Below, one piece after another: positions 1-12,663 of a stretch of DNA of 64,000 nucleotides (positions within the stretch are counted from its first letter, which is position 1; each line of letters opens with the position of its first letter). Source of the DNA: Smittia aterrima (taxonomy: Eukaryota; Arthropoda; Insecta; Diptera; Chironomidae); the NCBI GenBank assembly GCA_033063855.1, contig CP093829.1, positions 22,165,537-22,229,536 on the forward strand, given 5' to 3'. Made by a program: the position numbers and the translations under genes. Under the pieces are notes generated by a model, which worked only from the letters and a program-made list of their open reading frames with translations, did not search any database and was not told the origin of the DNA.

Positions 1-3000
1 CTACAGCACAAAAACAACAAGATTGAGGGTATTTAGCAAAGCGACGGTGAGAAAAGGGAAAGGAAAAGTTGAAGGGAAGCGATTGTCGCCCGGAGGGGAT
101 GCTGGGTAATTGAATTAAGGAGAAAGGTAAAAATTAATCTCACGACAAAAATCGATGAAAGTAGGAAATTACTTCCTCTTTTGGACCAAAACTGCTTGTC
201 GTTCGAGACGAGTACGCAAACAGTCGGAAATTGATGTTTTGCTACAATTTATTTCTCAAACTGTCGACTTCCTAATCACACTCTCCTCCTCTGCAGATAG
301 CCATTAGTGTTTCATAGATGTAAAAGTTAATTATTCTTGGACATTCGACAGAAATGAGACAACTCAACGAGAGAGAAACAATTTGCTGTGCTTCCTTGTC
401 GCATGTTTCAGACTCATCTTTTATGATTTCTAGTTTTCCCGGTTCCTCAGGAAAATCTAATCTTAAACATCATTCTCCGAGGATTGAAACACTACACTCC
501 AACTCCGACAATAAAGAATGTAAATGTGAGATTGGAAAAGACCGAGCTGTCAATTTTAAATTGTCACATGTATTTTTACATTCGACATTCTCATCCCCAA
601 AGGGATAAGTCGAAAATATCTCAGCGTATTACCGTTTGACTCATTCCGCTGCTGTCGAGAGTATTTTGTTTGTCACACATTGTTAGTGTGAGCGATGAGC
701 CGCGTGCGTCTGTGTCTGAGCCAAGTGGGAAATTCAGGTGATAAATTTATTGCCATTCAAGGCAACTAATCCTCTTGTAAGAAGCGAAACATAATGTCGC
801 TGAAATGCTACAGAGGAAATTGCGATGGAGTCGCTTTAATTCTGTAACAAGAGATGATAAATCTTTTCATTTTCGTACAAATCGGATTTCTGGTTATCAC
901 AGACGAAGAAAAAGACGTTGAACTGAGTGATAGAAGCAGCTGAAATTCTCATCCAACAATCATAGCTAATAAATGCAATTCACGAACAAGGCATGAAAGA
1001 AACAGCAAAATTCGAATGGAATTCTCTCTTCATATCATCTCCGGCGATAAAACTATACGCACAACAATAGAACAAATTGCAAACGACAGAATGGATTTAA
1101 AAATTAAGCAAGCAACGACATAGTTGAGAGAAAATTGCTTTTTATGCGCTCGACAATTAGGGAAAAATTTTATCGCGCGACAAAATTCACCGAGAAAACC
1201 TTAAAACATTATTTTCCCATTCTCTGCTATGGAGTGGCTTGCACGAGATGAAGAAAAATTCTTTTTCTGTTGTTGAGCATAAAGTTTTTATCGTCGAGGT
1301 CTGCTGTGGAAATAAACTGATACAAGGATTTACCGAAACTATTAAATATTTTATACTGAAGACGAAGTGGATAGAACGACGGAGAGAGAAGGAAACCAGA
1401 GATGGAATTTAAAGCATTTTCCACTCAGATCGTTCGAAAGTTTATCATCGAGTTCCGAACTGCTGCATAAAATAGAAAATCAACTGATTTTCAAAGCACA
1501 AAAGACTTTACTGGTTTTCTCGATAAAAGAAAACTCTGTGGCACTTCTCATGATAAAATGTCTTGTGATGAGTGTCGTTCAGAGTTGCTTAGAACGTCAC
1601 AGTAATCATTATCGAAAATATAAAAGGGATATCTCTTCATCACTGGCTTTGTCTCCTTTGAAGACTTAAGAATGGAAATTTTCTGTTGATTCAGGACTTT
1701 CATTGAAACGTTGCGATGCGAAAGGAAATTTTACATTTTTATTGGCTTACCGAATCTATTTATATCTTCACTCCCTTCGTTCTTTCCTTTCTTTCCTTCC
1801 TTTATGTGCCTTGACTTTCGACCTTGAACCGATCAATAATCAGAGATCTCTTCCGAATGAATTGATTACATCCTACGACATTTTCTTTTTATTATCTCTC
1901 GCTCTCTATCGAACAAATCACCGCTCTGTGTCAGGCTTTATAGCGTTTAATGATGAACAATACCTCGACTGCTACATTTTATTGTCGAGGGTAATATTTG
2001 AAGCTATAAAGCTATCTGGAGCTTATCGACATGATAGTTTGGCGTCGGGGATCGAGAATTCCAATTTGCGGCGACACACAACCAGTCAGTCGATCCAGAG
2101 CATTGAATAAATTTGTCCATCCATCAAACTTATGTTCGAATATGATTTTATGGCATCAGCTCTCTCACTCTCTCTCCCTAAATATTCGAAAACTTGGCGA
2201 AGTCATTCGATAAATTAAATAGAATTTAAAACCGCAGCGGAACGCTCATAGCGGCAGAAGCAGATTGCAATTTTCATTGAGGTACACGAATGGGAAAAGA
2301 AAAATTATTAATGCGATTTTTCCGTTCAAACAGAATATAAAAAGAAGATGAGTTGGGGAGGTTGAGAGCGAACGAGCATTATAATTTATAATGAGACTTC
2401 TTCATGGCTTCTTCCTCGTCTTAATGAAAATAGATTCACTTTAATTCAGAATGAGAAATAAAATAAATTTCATTCAGAGTCTCGACTGCGCGCTCAACGA
2501 TTACTTAAACACTGCAACCGTGATTTAGATGAGTTAAGATGATTCACGGTATGAAAGGAAAAAAGAAAAAAAAGCAGAAATGTAACAGACATTTCGCCGA
2601 GCAACATGATCTCATTATAATATTTATGTTTATTTTGTTCATCGCGAGTGAGAGGTAGAATCGGCAGAATATGAAATAAATCTCATCAAAAATATAAAAG
2701 AAAGAAATTTAAGCACGGATTGAGATTCATGTATGTCATTACATTTTTTTATTGCAACGAGACTGGTTGATTACATTTATATTTGATTTCGAATGTAAAC
2801 CCTTAGAGGTGAATGTAAACGACCTTGTTTTTAAGGCAGCCGACACTTTACGATTCACTAAGCAATCGTTTGATTTTGAGCGACACAGATGTTGTTTCTA
2901 AGTTCACGCATCGATTGACCAGAACGAGATGAAATTTCTTAGAAAATCTTCATTCGATTGGGGAGTCTGATGCTTGTAGCGTGTACAAGGAATAAACGAA

Positions 3001-3593
3001 AGAAACTAACGAAGCAAATAATTCAGGAAATCACTGAACTTGAACAAAGCTTTTCACAATGAACATTGGCTTCCTGGAAATAATAAATCACTCACTCAGC
3101 TTCGAAGAATCTTAACAAATTTTCCTTTTGGATTAATTCAGGTTTGAGCCACTGCCTTCAGCTTAAGCATCCATTTAAATATCAACCCAACACGATTGGC
3201 TTGGATTGAGTCTTAAGGAAACAATTCTGCCTCTAACAATTGAATGCACAATGCAAGAGAAATCTTTTGTCAACGAAATCCTTTCAAGCTTATCACTTCA
3301 AGCGAGTGGTGGATGAGAATGATTCGTCGTAACAATGGTTGCGTCAACTTGACGACTTCAGTCGACGTAAGAAGATGACGACGAGCTGGGAGAATGGAAA
3401 ATTGAAATGTTGAAAAGCTCATAATACTTTACTTTCAAACGATTGAGCAAAGCGAGTCAGCGATTGAAAATCTAAATTTACGATGAATATTAGGAGAATT
3501 TATTGAAACTATTTCAATCGCCATTCATAGAATATTTACGAAGCATAAATCTCGATTGAAAAATATCATAACCATTTATTTGCGTTTAGAGAT

Positions 3594-3608
3594 AGAGAGA
3601 GAGAGAGA
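3594..3608. repeat. (GA)n microsatellite
   Basis: Short uninterrupted GA dinucleotide run in intergenic DNA. Confidence 0.8.
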
Positions 3609-5932
3609 CTGGCGGTTTCACTAATAGTTGTTGTATACTCAGCAGCCAGGGCTCTGATATCAATTATGAAGCCATTTAATGATGCATAAAACATTTTTTT
3701 GTTCTTCCCTTCTTAGTGAAAGTTATTATTATCCTCACGCTTCACTTACTACAACTCCAACTTCATCTCTCTCTCTCCTCTGATTTCCACACACCACCGA
3801 AAGCCATTAAAGCATTTCCACGATAAAATTGTGTTTCTGTGCTGATGATGAGATAATAAAACGAACAATTTATTATACCGAAAATGCACAGAGAGCATTC
3901 AATTCACTTAATGATATTTGTGGGGCTCGTTCTACCAACCCAAGCAATTGAAATATTTATGCATGATGAAAATGATAAAATTGCATTTTTGCAATGCGCA
4001 GAAAGAAAACCGAATGATGAAACTTTTCCATTAATAAAGGCGAATAGAGTTTCTGAATTCCCAGGTTTAAAGTTAAGGCTTCTCTCGTGATGATGAATAT
4101 TTTCGAATCCCGGAATCAATCACAAGTCTCGAGAGACGCGCAAATTCATTGAAATCATTCAGTTTTCAACTCGAATCGTTAATGCATTCAAAGCTAATTG
4201 AATGATTGATTAAATGCTTGGCGTGTGAGTTTGGGTGTGAGAAATGGAGAAATTAAGAAATTTTCTTCACCATGCTCCTCTAATGAGTCAATGAATGTGA
4301 ATGCATGTTCCAATAATTCTTCCTCGTGTGGCTTCTTTCAATTAAGTGCGTTTAATATTTAATGTGGAACGACTCGAATGCATTAAGCAAACTCGAGCAT
4401 GAGATCTGCAAAAAAAAAAGAGTTATTAATTAGATTCACAATTTTTTTATAAATAATTAATTATCAGATGACAAATTGCGAATGTATCCGTGAACGAAAG
4501 ATTAATCGTCAGCAGTCGACCTAGAAGCGTTTTCATATTTTTCCGGCTTGTCGTGACGCGTTCCGCTCAAACACATTAAGATAAAGAATTTTCCACATAA
4601 AATTTATGCTTTCGCGTGTGTGAAATATTTTGTTATTTGACTCGGCTTTGAAAATTCGCTTCGGGGTGCGGATGGAGTTGGGGAGTGAAAGTAATTTCTT
4701 AACGCGCCCGACACAAAACAATTGCTGTGGTTAGACTTAAGGATTGTTTACCGTTCTCGAGAGCTGCGGTTCATGTTGAGTGCGGTTCGATTGCATTCTC
4801 GATGGAGAGCCGCAATAATTTCAATTGTTGTTTAATAATTCGCGTCGAAAGCTTCAACTAGACGAGAGAACATTATCTGCTTGGTATCAATATTGTAAAG
4901 ACTTTGCACATGAAATTCCATCAGCACAATGTTGCAGACTTTACCCAAGTTGGTGAGGAATTGCGTGAAAGGCGAAAATGTGAGCATGAGAGGGAAGCAA
5001 GCTGAATGAATGTGAAAACAATTTATCACGGCACGAAAGAGGAAGAAGAATGTTGAAGGCGATGATATTGCAGGATATAAACAGCGAGCGAACCAAACCC
5101 AAGCACAAAAGGAACATTGCGTTTTACTTTTCCCTACGTTTATGCTTGTGGAAGATAAATTGATTAAATTTACCGTCGAAAGTTAATTCTTTTCCAATTA
5201 AAAGGCGTGGCGCGATTTCACATTACCCGCAACTGCTTTTTAGTTCATCGGAGCTTCGAGAATGTCGATTGTCGAAATCCATTCCTCGTTGATGTGCACG
5301 ATAGTCGAAGTGTATAAATAAGTTAATCGGTTTTTTGTTGTCTATTGGATTAAAGCGATTAGAGGCGCTTGGTGGATGGCGGAAAGGTTGGCGAACAAAT
5401 GTTGTTTTAAACTGAATGGCTCTTTGCGAAAATATTTGCTTTCGTTCGTAGTCAAGCCTTTAAGTGAAGCCATTTGCAGTTGAGAAGATTCCGCTCGGCT
5501 TTAGCCGAATGGAGAAGCATTCATTCCTCCGATAACTCGATCAACTAACTCACCGCTCGAATAATTTCATTGACACAAGGAGTGAACATTTCGAAAGTGA
5601 TTATTCAGCAGATCTGATCGGATTTGAATGATTGAGTAAATAACTTTGTTGATTTTAATGAACCGAGCGCAATAATAATATTGAAATAAATCTTTTGCAT
5701 GTCGATTGGCTGCATTTGATTACGTAATTGCACTATAATCGAGGCTCAACAGCACACACAATAAACAACCCGACAAATAATTTATCACTGCATTGTCTGC
5801 AACGGTCAATTGTTTGCCCGAACTTCGGCTTATGGAATTAAAACTTTATTACTTTTTAAGTGATTTTACGTTTGACGAATTTATGGCTTGATAACGCGTG
5901 GGTGAAAATGAAAAATCACTAAAAAAACTTTT

Positions 5933-6708
5933 ATTTTCATAACTTTTTTTATTGCCTCGCATTGAGAGAGAACGAGCGACATGGAATTTAATTGAAACAT
6001 CAGATGGCTTCCGGGAAAAAAAAATCAAACGGCTCAACCGTCTAATCCGAAATCAGTTGTCAATGAGTCAAAATGTTGACGGCGCAATTTGTAAGATGAG
6101 ACTGCTGAACTGAAAGCTCTCCATCGATTGATGAATGAGTTCCATGAAATTCATTTTTGTTACAAAGGGAAACGGGGATGGAGCTCAACTATCAGTTTGA
6201 AACTAATGAAAGCTGCAATATCTAGAATGTCCTTTGATCTGTAAATGATGCCTTTTCATTTCTATTTGAGTAAAATGAGAAAAAGTTAATAACTTTTCGA
6301 ATCGACAATAAAATATTTAAACGAGATGACCCATAGAGTAAAGAATAATAAATAAAATTATTGACATGAAACTTTATTCTCGTCTTTCGAAATAAACTCA
6401 AACACTCGAATAGATCGAATGTTGAATAATTGACGAATTTATCGTCAGATAAATGTCAAGAGCGTAGGCGAAAACTAAAATCAAAAACTTTTTTCATAAA
6501 TTTTATTGCCTCGCTTCGCGAGAGGAGAGAGCACGAGTGACATGATATTTAATTGAAACATCAGATCGCTATGGGTAAGAGTAGAACATTCGACTCATTC
6601 GAAAAAGAATTCCGCTCGACAGCATTGGGAGTCGAAACATCAAATTACAATTGGAATCAATTCAACGAGTCAATGAGTCAAAATGTTGATGGCGCATCTC
6701 AATTTGTG
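5933..6708. repeat. Diverged local direct duplication
   Basis: Two segments about 550-610 bp apart share ordered blocks. Block A (about 5933-6010 and 6482-6570) has a T-rich stretch, then ATTGCCTCGC, a GA-rich part, and TTTAATTGAAACATCAGAT. Block B (6061-6093 and 6671-6708) shares CAATGAGTCAAAATGTTGA followed by a GGCGCA word and CAATTTGT. Both blocks keep the same order and orientation, with small insertions between copies. This looks like an old tandem duplication or two fragments of one repeat family. I did not recognise a transposon protein in it. Confidence 0.6.
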
Positions 6709-9700
6709 CCGGAAATTATAAAATCATAAGAGGAAAAAGCTAAATTGAAAACACATATCGACATCTACGGAGGTGAATCTGCGATGATGTCGAGAGAACG
6801 GAGACGACGACATGTGAAAATCGAGTGAGAGGGAAAAACATTTCAACCGGGAAACTCGACGTGATGAAAAATATTGTGAAATAGGAAGAAAAAAAAACTT
6901 AACCTTTTTCTCATCATCTCCCGATGTTGCTGAATACATTGCTGGCAGCAGAAGAGGAGCGTTCGTAGATTAGATCAGATCAGAGCGGGAAAAGGAAGAA
7001 GCCAGTGTATAGAAAAATAATAAAATATTGCAAGAAAAAAAAACGAGAGAAAGACGAGAGGAAAACTTTTAGAATTATTAAATGCGAGAAAATTTCTTTT
7101 TGTTAATCTCTCGAAGTGATTCCAACCTGTCCCGACTCCTCGTCTCGGATCGACTTGCTGCATGCTAGACTATCGATTCACCTTTTGCTAATATCATAGC
7201 CAGCCCTAAAGTTAGAAGGAGACATTCACACAGTCGTTTGATGAAAGAAAATAATTTCGAAAATTGGAATTTCTCTTGCTTCCCTCGAGCTTGAAATGAA
7301 AAATAAATCTGACGAGCGAATGTCTCGTCGGTGGTGTGCTTTGCCCTCTCGATTATTCCCAGCAAATGCAAATTTATGTTTCACTTTTATTTCTCATGCT
7401 GAATTAATGCTTCCCGTAGATTGTCAACGGGAAAAGAGAGAAAAAAAGTTTTCGTTTCATCGTTGGAATAAATCTCAAGCTTGATGTACCGAACTGCCAA
7501 ACGACTCGCAATCACTCACTTCCATTTACATCTTTGTGACATTAAAAGACGACCTATCCGTGTTTGTAGGCAAGCGTAGCTCAATGCTCGGCTGTGCTTT
7601 ATCAGCAATCGCACAATAGACAGAAATTATAAATAGGAAGTCGTAAAGTAGTCAAGTGCAGTGTGCGAAGCGATGTCACTTGGGTGCTGAAATTATCGCG
7701 CGAAGCTCTTGCTAATTGAAACGTTCATGACGTTGTAAATCATTTAATGAAGACACATTTTCATATTTCTATTATGTGCGAGAGGGAATTGAGCGATGAT
7801 TGTAGTGTTCACAACATGGTCGTATGAGCCAATGCAATCGCCATGGGAGAAATAATAAATCATCGCAGGACTACAATTGGAATCGTACATCATTACAAGT
7901 CATTTGTTGCTCAACACATATTCCATAAATCTCGAAACTATTTTGTGGTTGTCGCTGCCTCTCTTTTTATTGTGCTAGGCGTTGTCGTCGCAATATATAA
8001 ATAAATAAAAACGCAAGAAATTCACGATAAAATTATCAGATTATTTATGAAAATTTCCTCTCCGCTTCGAACTTCAACGAGTAAAGAATAAATAATTTCC
8101 CGCCTCATAGCGAATTCTCCTTGCTTGGCCCCAACGTGCTCGTAACTTATTCGCAATCAGATTCAATATGCATTTTCATTTAGATTATTATGCCAACTCC
8201 CGCTTGCACAAACCATGGAAATTATGACTGTGACGATTTCGCCTTGTAAAGTGTGAAGGGAATGAGTCGGACAGTCGTCGCTTCAAGCTATACTCTACAG
8301 TAGCTGTTCATTTGAAATATTTTCGCACGAAGGCGAGAGAGAGAGAATTTAATTTTGCAATTTATTTTGAGGTGAATTCGTCACGACGAATTAAATTGAA
8401 GGTAGCTCAAAGCGCGAGAGGATTCATCACAAAATATCGTCAGTTGAATTCCTTCGAAGAAGGTTCGTCATTTCATTTAATCAACACGAAGCTCTCTCTC
8501 TCCCTCTCAAAGCGGCTTACAATGAGACGACCTGCTGGAGAAAAAAAAAACTTTCCTCCTTCTCTCATCAAAAGTGTTTTTCGAAAAGCTAAAAACGAGC
8601 CAAAATCCTCTTAAATGTTGGGAGTGTTGAATGGCTTGCGGCTATTTTGTTTTAAATTGAAATAACATTTTCTCTCGTTCTCGGCGAGAGTTTGATGGAA
8701 ACAGTTTTCGTTGGTGAAAAGCACGCCGCACTTTTTTTTTCATGAATTTTACATCGCACGGCGAGAAAATTTTCATCATAAATGAATATTTTAACAGTCG
8801 GAGCTATTTTACGGAATTTAACAGTTGGAAAATTCAATTTGAGCTAAGAGGAGGATTAAAGTTGATCAATCGACGTAAAGTGTAAAAAGTTTTTTAACGA
8901 GGCGGTAGCTCGACTGACTCGGCAGGTGGAGATTATTTGATTAAGTTCTGGACTTTTAATTGCTTCGAACTAAAACTTCCGTTCCCGGAAATTCAGAGAC
9001 GTGACAGCTACGGCTTCAAAGCGACGAGGGAGTAAATGCCTCGACATAGTTGTCACGTCGTCTGATCGCTTGAAGGTTATTGATAAAATTTAATATTTAA
9101 TGAGGTTCATCTCTTGGGATCAATTCGAGGAACGTTCATTCTGTTTGCCATAAAAATCAATTTTTTGTCTGCTTGAGATTTCACGACGAGCTCAATGTCT
9201 GAGCCTCAGTCGTGTGGGAACATTTTGAGAATCTCAGGTCGGGGAAGTAAAGAAAAATCAATCAAATCTTCTTCAATGTTTCGAATTCAATTTGCGATCA
9301 TTTTCAATTTCGCCACTGAATGAACTTTATATTTCTCGTCTTCCTCATAGATTGAGACTGAATGAGATGAAAATCGTCGGATGCAACACGTTCAAGCAAA
9401 GCTCTCAACTTGCTTCCGCTGGCAAAATCCTGTTTTTTCTAAAATCGTATTCATAGTCATCATCGTTTGACAAAAATGCTGGAACAGAAAATGCAAAATC
9501 ATTGCTCATCCTTCCAGAATTCGTCGCTGAAATCTGACGACTTTCATGTGTGTTGGTTTGTATGATGCTGCAGGATTCAAAATCACTCTCTATCTCTGCA
9601 CAAATGTCTAATCGGAATATAATGAAATAAATTTAGAGGAGATTGGAAAATTATTGAAGTGCGAAAAACTCTCAAACTTCTTTAGAAAGTGGATTCATTC

Positions 9701-10538
9701 GGGGGATGTAGGAAGTGTCGTTATTCCGTTTTTCTCTCGCATTGCCGACGTTTACATGGGAGAGTGAGTTTCAGGAATGTTTCGTTGGGGAATTCACGTC
9801 ATATTTCTCGGCTTAATCATCGTAAAGAGGCAACTAACGAATCTCATGCATTAGAGAAGAAGAAGAAGCTTTTAGAATATTGTCAATTAAAGTTTTCTGC
9901 TGGCGGCATTAAAACGCAAGACACTCTTGATGTTGAACACAAACCCCCATTTAGAAAAAGACTCAGCATTTTATGTTCTCTGTCATTTAACTGCCGCAAC
10001 TTTTTCTTCCGCTTTCTAAATGAAATCAAGTTCAGTTCAGAAGTTTTGCATTTTGATATTCGTTTGTCAATTAAAGTTTTCTGCAACAAAGAAGAAGAAA
10101 AAAAATCAAAAACTTTTTCATCACGATAAGCTTTTTTTATGTCGCTAAGAGCTTTTAAAGACTTTTTGATCTTGATTCAACTCTCACTCAATATTTTCTT
10201 ATTTTTCAGAATATTTTCTCAGTGAATCCGAAAATTTGTCGCTCCGACTTGTCTAGCGTAAAGAAAAACAAGGAAAAGTTCAAGGCTCTTCGAAAATTAC
10301 GTCGCAACTTTGATTTCAAAGCATCAGATGTGTCTCATCGAGGGGAAGCCAACACAAAATTTATTTTCGTCAGTTGCGCAAATTTTTTGAAAAATATTTT
10401 TTTGTCGAGTTTTTTCCCCTTCGTCGTTGAAGTTACGAGGGTAAAAAAAAGAAGCGCCGTAGAATCTTAAATTTAACTCTAAGAAGTTTTGCGCTTGATT
10501 TACATTCTATCTAAAGTCACAACCTCAAAGCTAACATC

Positions 10539-12174
10539 ATGGACAACCCGGAAGAGATTATGCAGATCTTGGAGCGCTTCAATGTTAGCCGAAATCCCGA
10601 AATCACCGCTCAACTAGACGAATACGTTGCGTTTGTAGCTAGAACTGGCGATTCCGTTTACAATTGGTCTCTGGTGAAGAATCTCTTCCGCGAGAAGCTC
10701 GTTAATGTCATCACAGACTTCCACAACGAGACTCCAACGAAAGGTAAGACTTTGCGTAAACTTAATCAACATCCAGCTGAAAAATTGACATTTGTTTACG
10801 TAAATTATAGAACTGCCTCAATATCCGAACGTGGATCCATTCAACTATGAGACGATGAAGAAAGTGCTGATTGAGAAACTCGATTCGTTCGCTGCCGCAC
10901 CATTTACGATTCAACGAATATCTGAACTTCTGTCGGATCCACGAAAACAATATTCGCGAATCGATAAGTTTATGAGAGCTGTTGAGAAGACAATCTTGGT
11001 AGTGAGTACAGTTCCTCCAGGCAGACATCGCTCGGAAAGTGAAAATGGGGACTCACTTGACTCAGCCTTAAACGGAGACTTTGCTACGGATGTTAATGTT
11101 GATGTCGAGATGGATCAAGAGGGAACAGCCAAAGAGATCTCGGATGGTTATCAACGGCCGGAGGTTGCAGCGCCCGAGATTGTTGTTAACGCAGAAAATA
11201 ATGTTTCGCAAGCTGCAGTTGAAGATGGTGAGACTTCAAAAGAATCTGAGACAAAAACTACGGAACCGACAAAAGAAACTGAAACTGTTGATATTGCTGA
11301 GAAGCCCTCGGAGGAAATTAAAAAAGTTGAAGAGAAACTTGATGTTAAAGAAACTCCGTCAGTCATTAGCAGCCCAACCAAGGATGAAGTTAAACCTGAA
11401 GTTGCATCAGTTCAGGAATCAGTGGTTGTGGCTGCTCCAAAAGCTCAGGACGATGAACTCTCGAATAAACCCATTCAGCCGACCGATAACGAAATTCTTG
11501 TCGATACATCTGCGATCTCAAGCGAGCCAACGCCATTGGCGGCTCTCGAAAATATTGTTGCTATTCGAACGGAGCCCGTCGCTGAAACTACAGAACCAAT
11601 TGAAGAACCTTCAGCTGCAACTGATGTTGAGACAAAGGTTGAAGAAGCTGTTCCGACAACAACAACAAGCGTTGAAGACGAAAAAGAAACTGAATCCAAA
11701 CGACTGAAGATCAGCGAAAGTGAAGAAGTTTTAAAATCAGAAGAGAAGACTGAAAAAGTGCTTGATGAAACGCCTTCTCAAACGCCACCAACAATAGAAA
11801 CTGTCGTTGAAGAAACATCAACTCCAGTCGCAGAGGAAGATGTTCCAACAGTTGCACTGCCGATTGTGGAATTGCCAGAAGTGAAACCAACAATCGAAGA
11901 AGCTGTGGCCGATGAATCCATTGCTGAACCCGTCTCAGTCATTGCTGAAATTCCAATCCAAGTCGCTTCAACTACAGAAGACATTGCTGAAGCTCCAACA
12001 ACCGAAATGGAAACAGTTCCTACTGTCCCCACAGAGAACACGATGTCGCTTGACGAAGACGAGCCGCCAACTCTCGAGCTCGAGATGACACCGATTGCAA
12101 GTAAAATGGACACAGATGAACCTGAAGCAGCTCCAATGGACTGCGAAGATGAAGCAGAGCCAATGGATCAATAA
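10539..12174 (+). CDS. PPP4R2: Serine/threonine-protein phosphatase 4 regulatory subunit 2
   Basis: Regulatory subunit of the PP4 phosphatase complex, which acts with PP4c and PPP4R3 in DNA-damage signalling, centrosome maturation and snRNP assembly. Two exons: 10539-10743 and 10811-12174, joined in phase (AAA G / AA CTG), giving 522 residues. The start is the first ATG in a Met-Asp-Asn-Pro context. The N-terminal 150 residues carry the family domain: a helical start (EEIMQILERFNVS), then the PNVDPFNYETMKK and PFTIQRISELLSDPRK blocks across the splice junction. From about residue 160 the chain is a long, low-complexity Glu/Thr/Val/Pro-rich tail with many short acidic repeats, ending in a Met/Asp-rich segment. 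The acidic tail is typical of the family, but its length seems generous. It ends tail-to-tail with the Zasp66-like gene. Confidence 0.93.
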
Positions 12175-12230
12175 ACAACAAACTCTTCGCGATAACTTTA
12201 AATATAATTTCAGCTTTTCTATAAGTTTCA

Positions 12231-12236
12231 AATAAA
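12231..12236 (+). terminator. AATAAA polyadenylation signal of PPP4R2
   Basis: AATAAA lies 57 bp after the PPP4R2 stop codon on the coding strand. Confidence 0.7.
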
Positions 12237-12264
12237 AATGCAAAGGTTTGCAATTTAATTAAAC

Positions 12265-12270
12265 TTTATT
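12265..12270 (-). terminator. Candidate poly(A) signal for the Zasp66-like gene (distal 3' end)
   Basis: AATAAA on the minus strand about 390 bp beyond the distal Zasp66 stop. It is only 28 bp from the PPP4R2 signal on the opposite strand, so the two 3' UTRs probably touch or overlap. Confidence 0.45.
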
Positions 12271-12663
12271 CGTCGTGTTTCAAAATAGAATTTCTTCCTG
12301 CTTTATATTTACAGCATTTCTTTGCAATTCAGCGATACATTTAGTGATTTCGTCTCTCATATTGCTTAAAACAATTTCAGATCCTTCACGTGACTAGAGC
12401 TTTCACTCATCAGCACAAAAAAAAGCTTTTGTGATCGAGAAAAATAAAATGAAAAATTAATTAAAATACGTCCCACGGATGAACGGAGCGAGCTTTTGTT
12501 CGCTCTCATCGTTTCATCACGGGAGTTTCCGAACTGAAAGATTATAAATATTATTATTGAGTTATTGTGCTCCGCAAATTGCGGTTGCGTAATTAAATTT
12601 GATATAAATTTTCGCAATTGTTTCCATCTCTCTGTGATGAGTCGCATGGTCTGGTCCAGCGGT

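Larger units (their letters stand above)
1..10538. other. Long intergenic stretch, no gene recognised
   Basis: I find no reading frame with a recognisable domain, no splice-consistent exon series and no obvious RNA gene here. Open frames up to about 150 codons exist (for example 9689-10129 and 10222-10470) but most lack an ATG start and all have low-complexity, unfamiliar translations. Short GA runs (3594-3608) and one diverged local duplication (5.9 and 6.5 kb) are the only structure I can point to. It may hold regulatory DNA or the far intron of a gene outside the window. Confidence 0.6.

Noticed and set aside
9689..10470. Two open frames just before PPP4R2 that might be extra exons
   Set aside because: Neither begins with ATG, both are Lys/Phe-rich low complexity, and PPP4R2 already has a proper N-terminus at 10539.
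11081..11707. 208-codon frame overlapping PPP4R2
   Set aside because: Shadow of the acidic repeat tail of PPP4R2 read in another frame; Leu/Lys/Arg-rich artefact.
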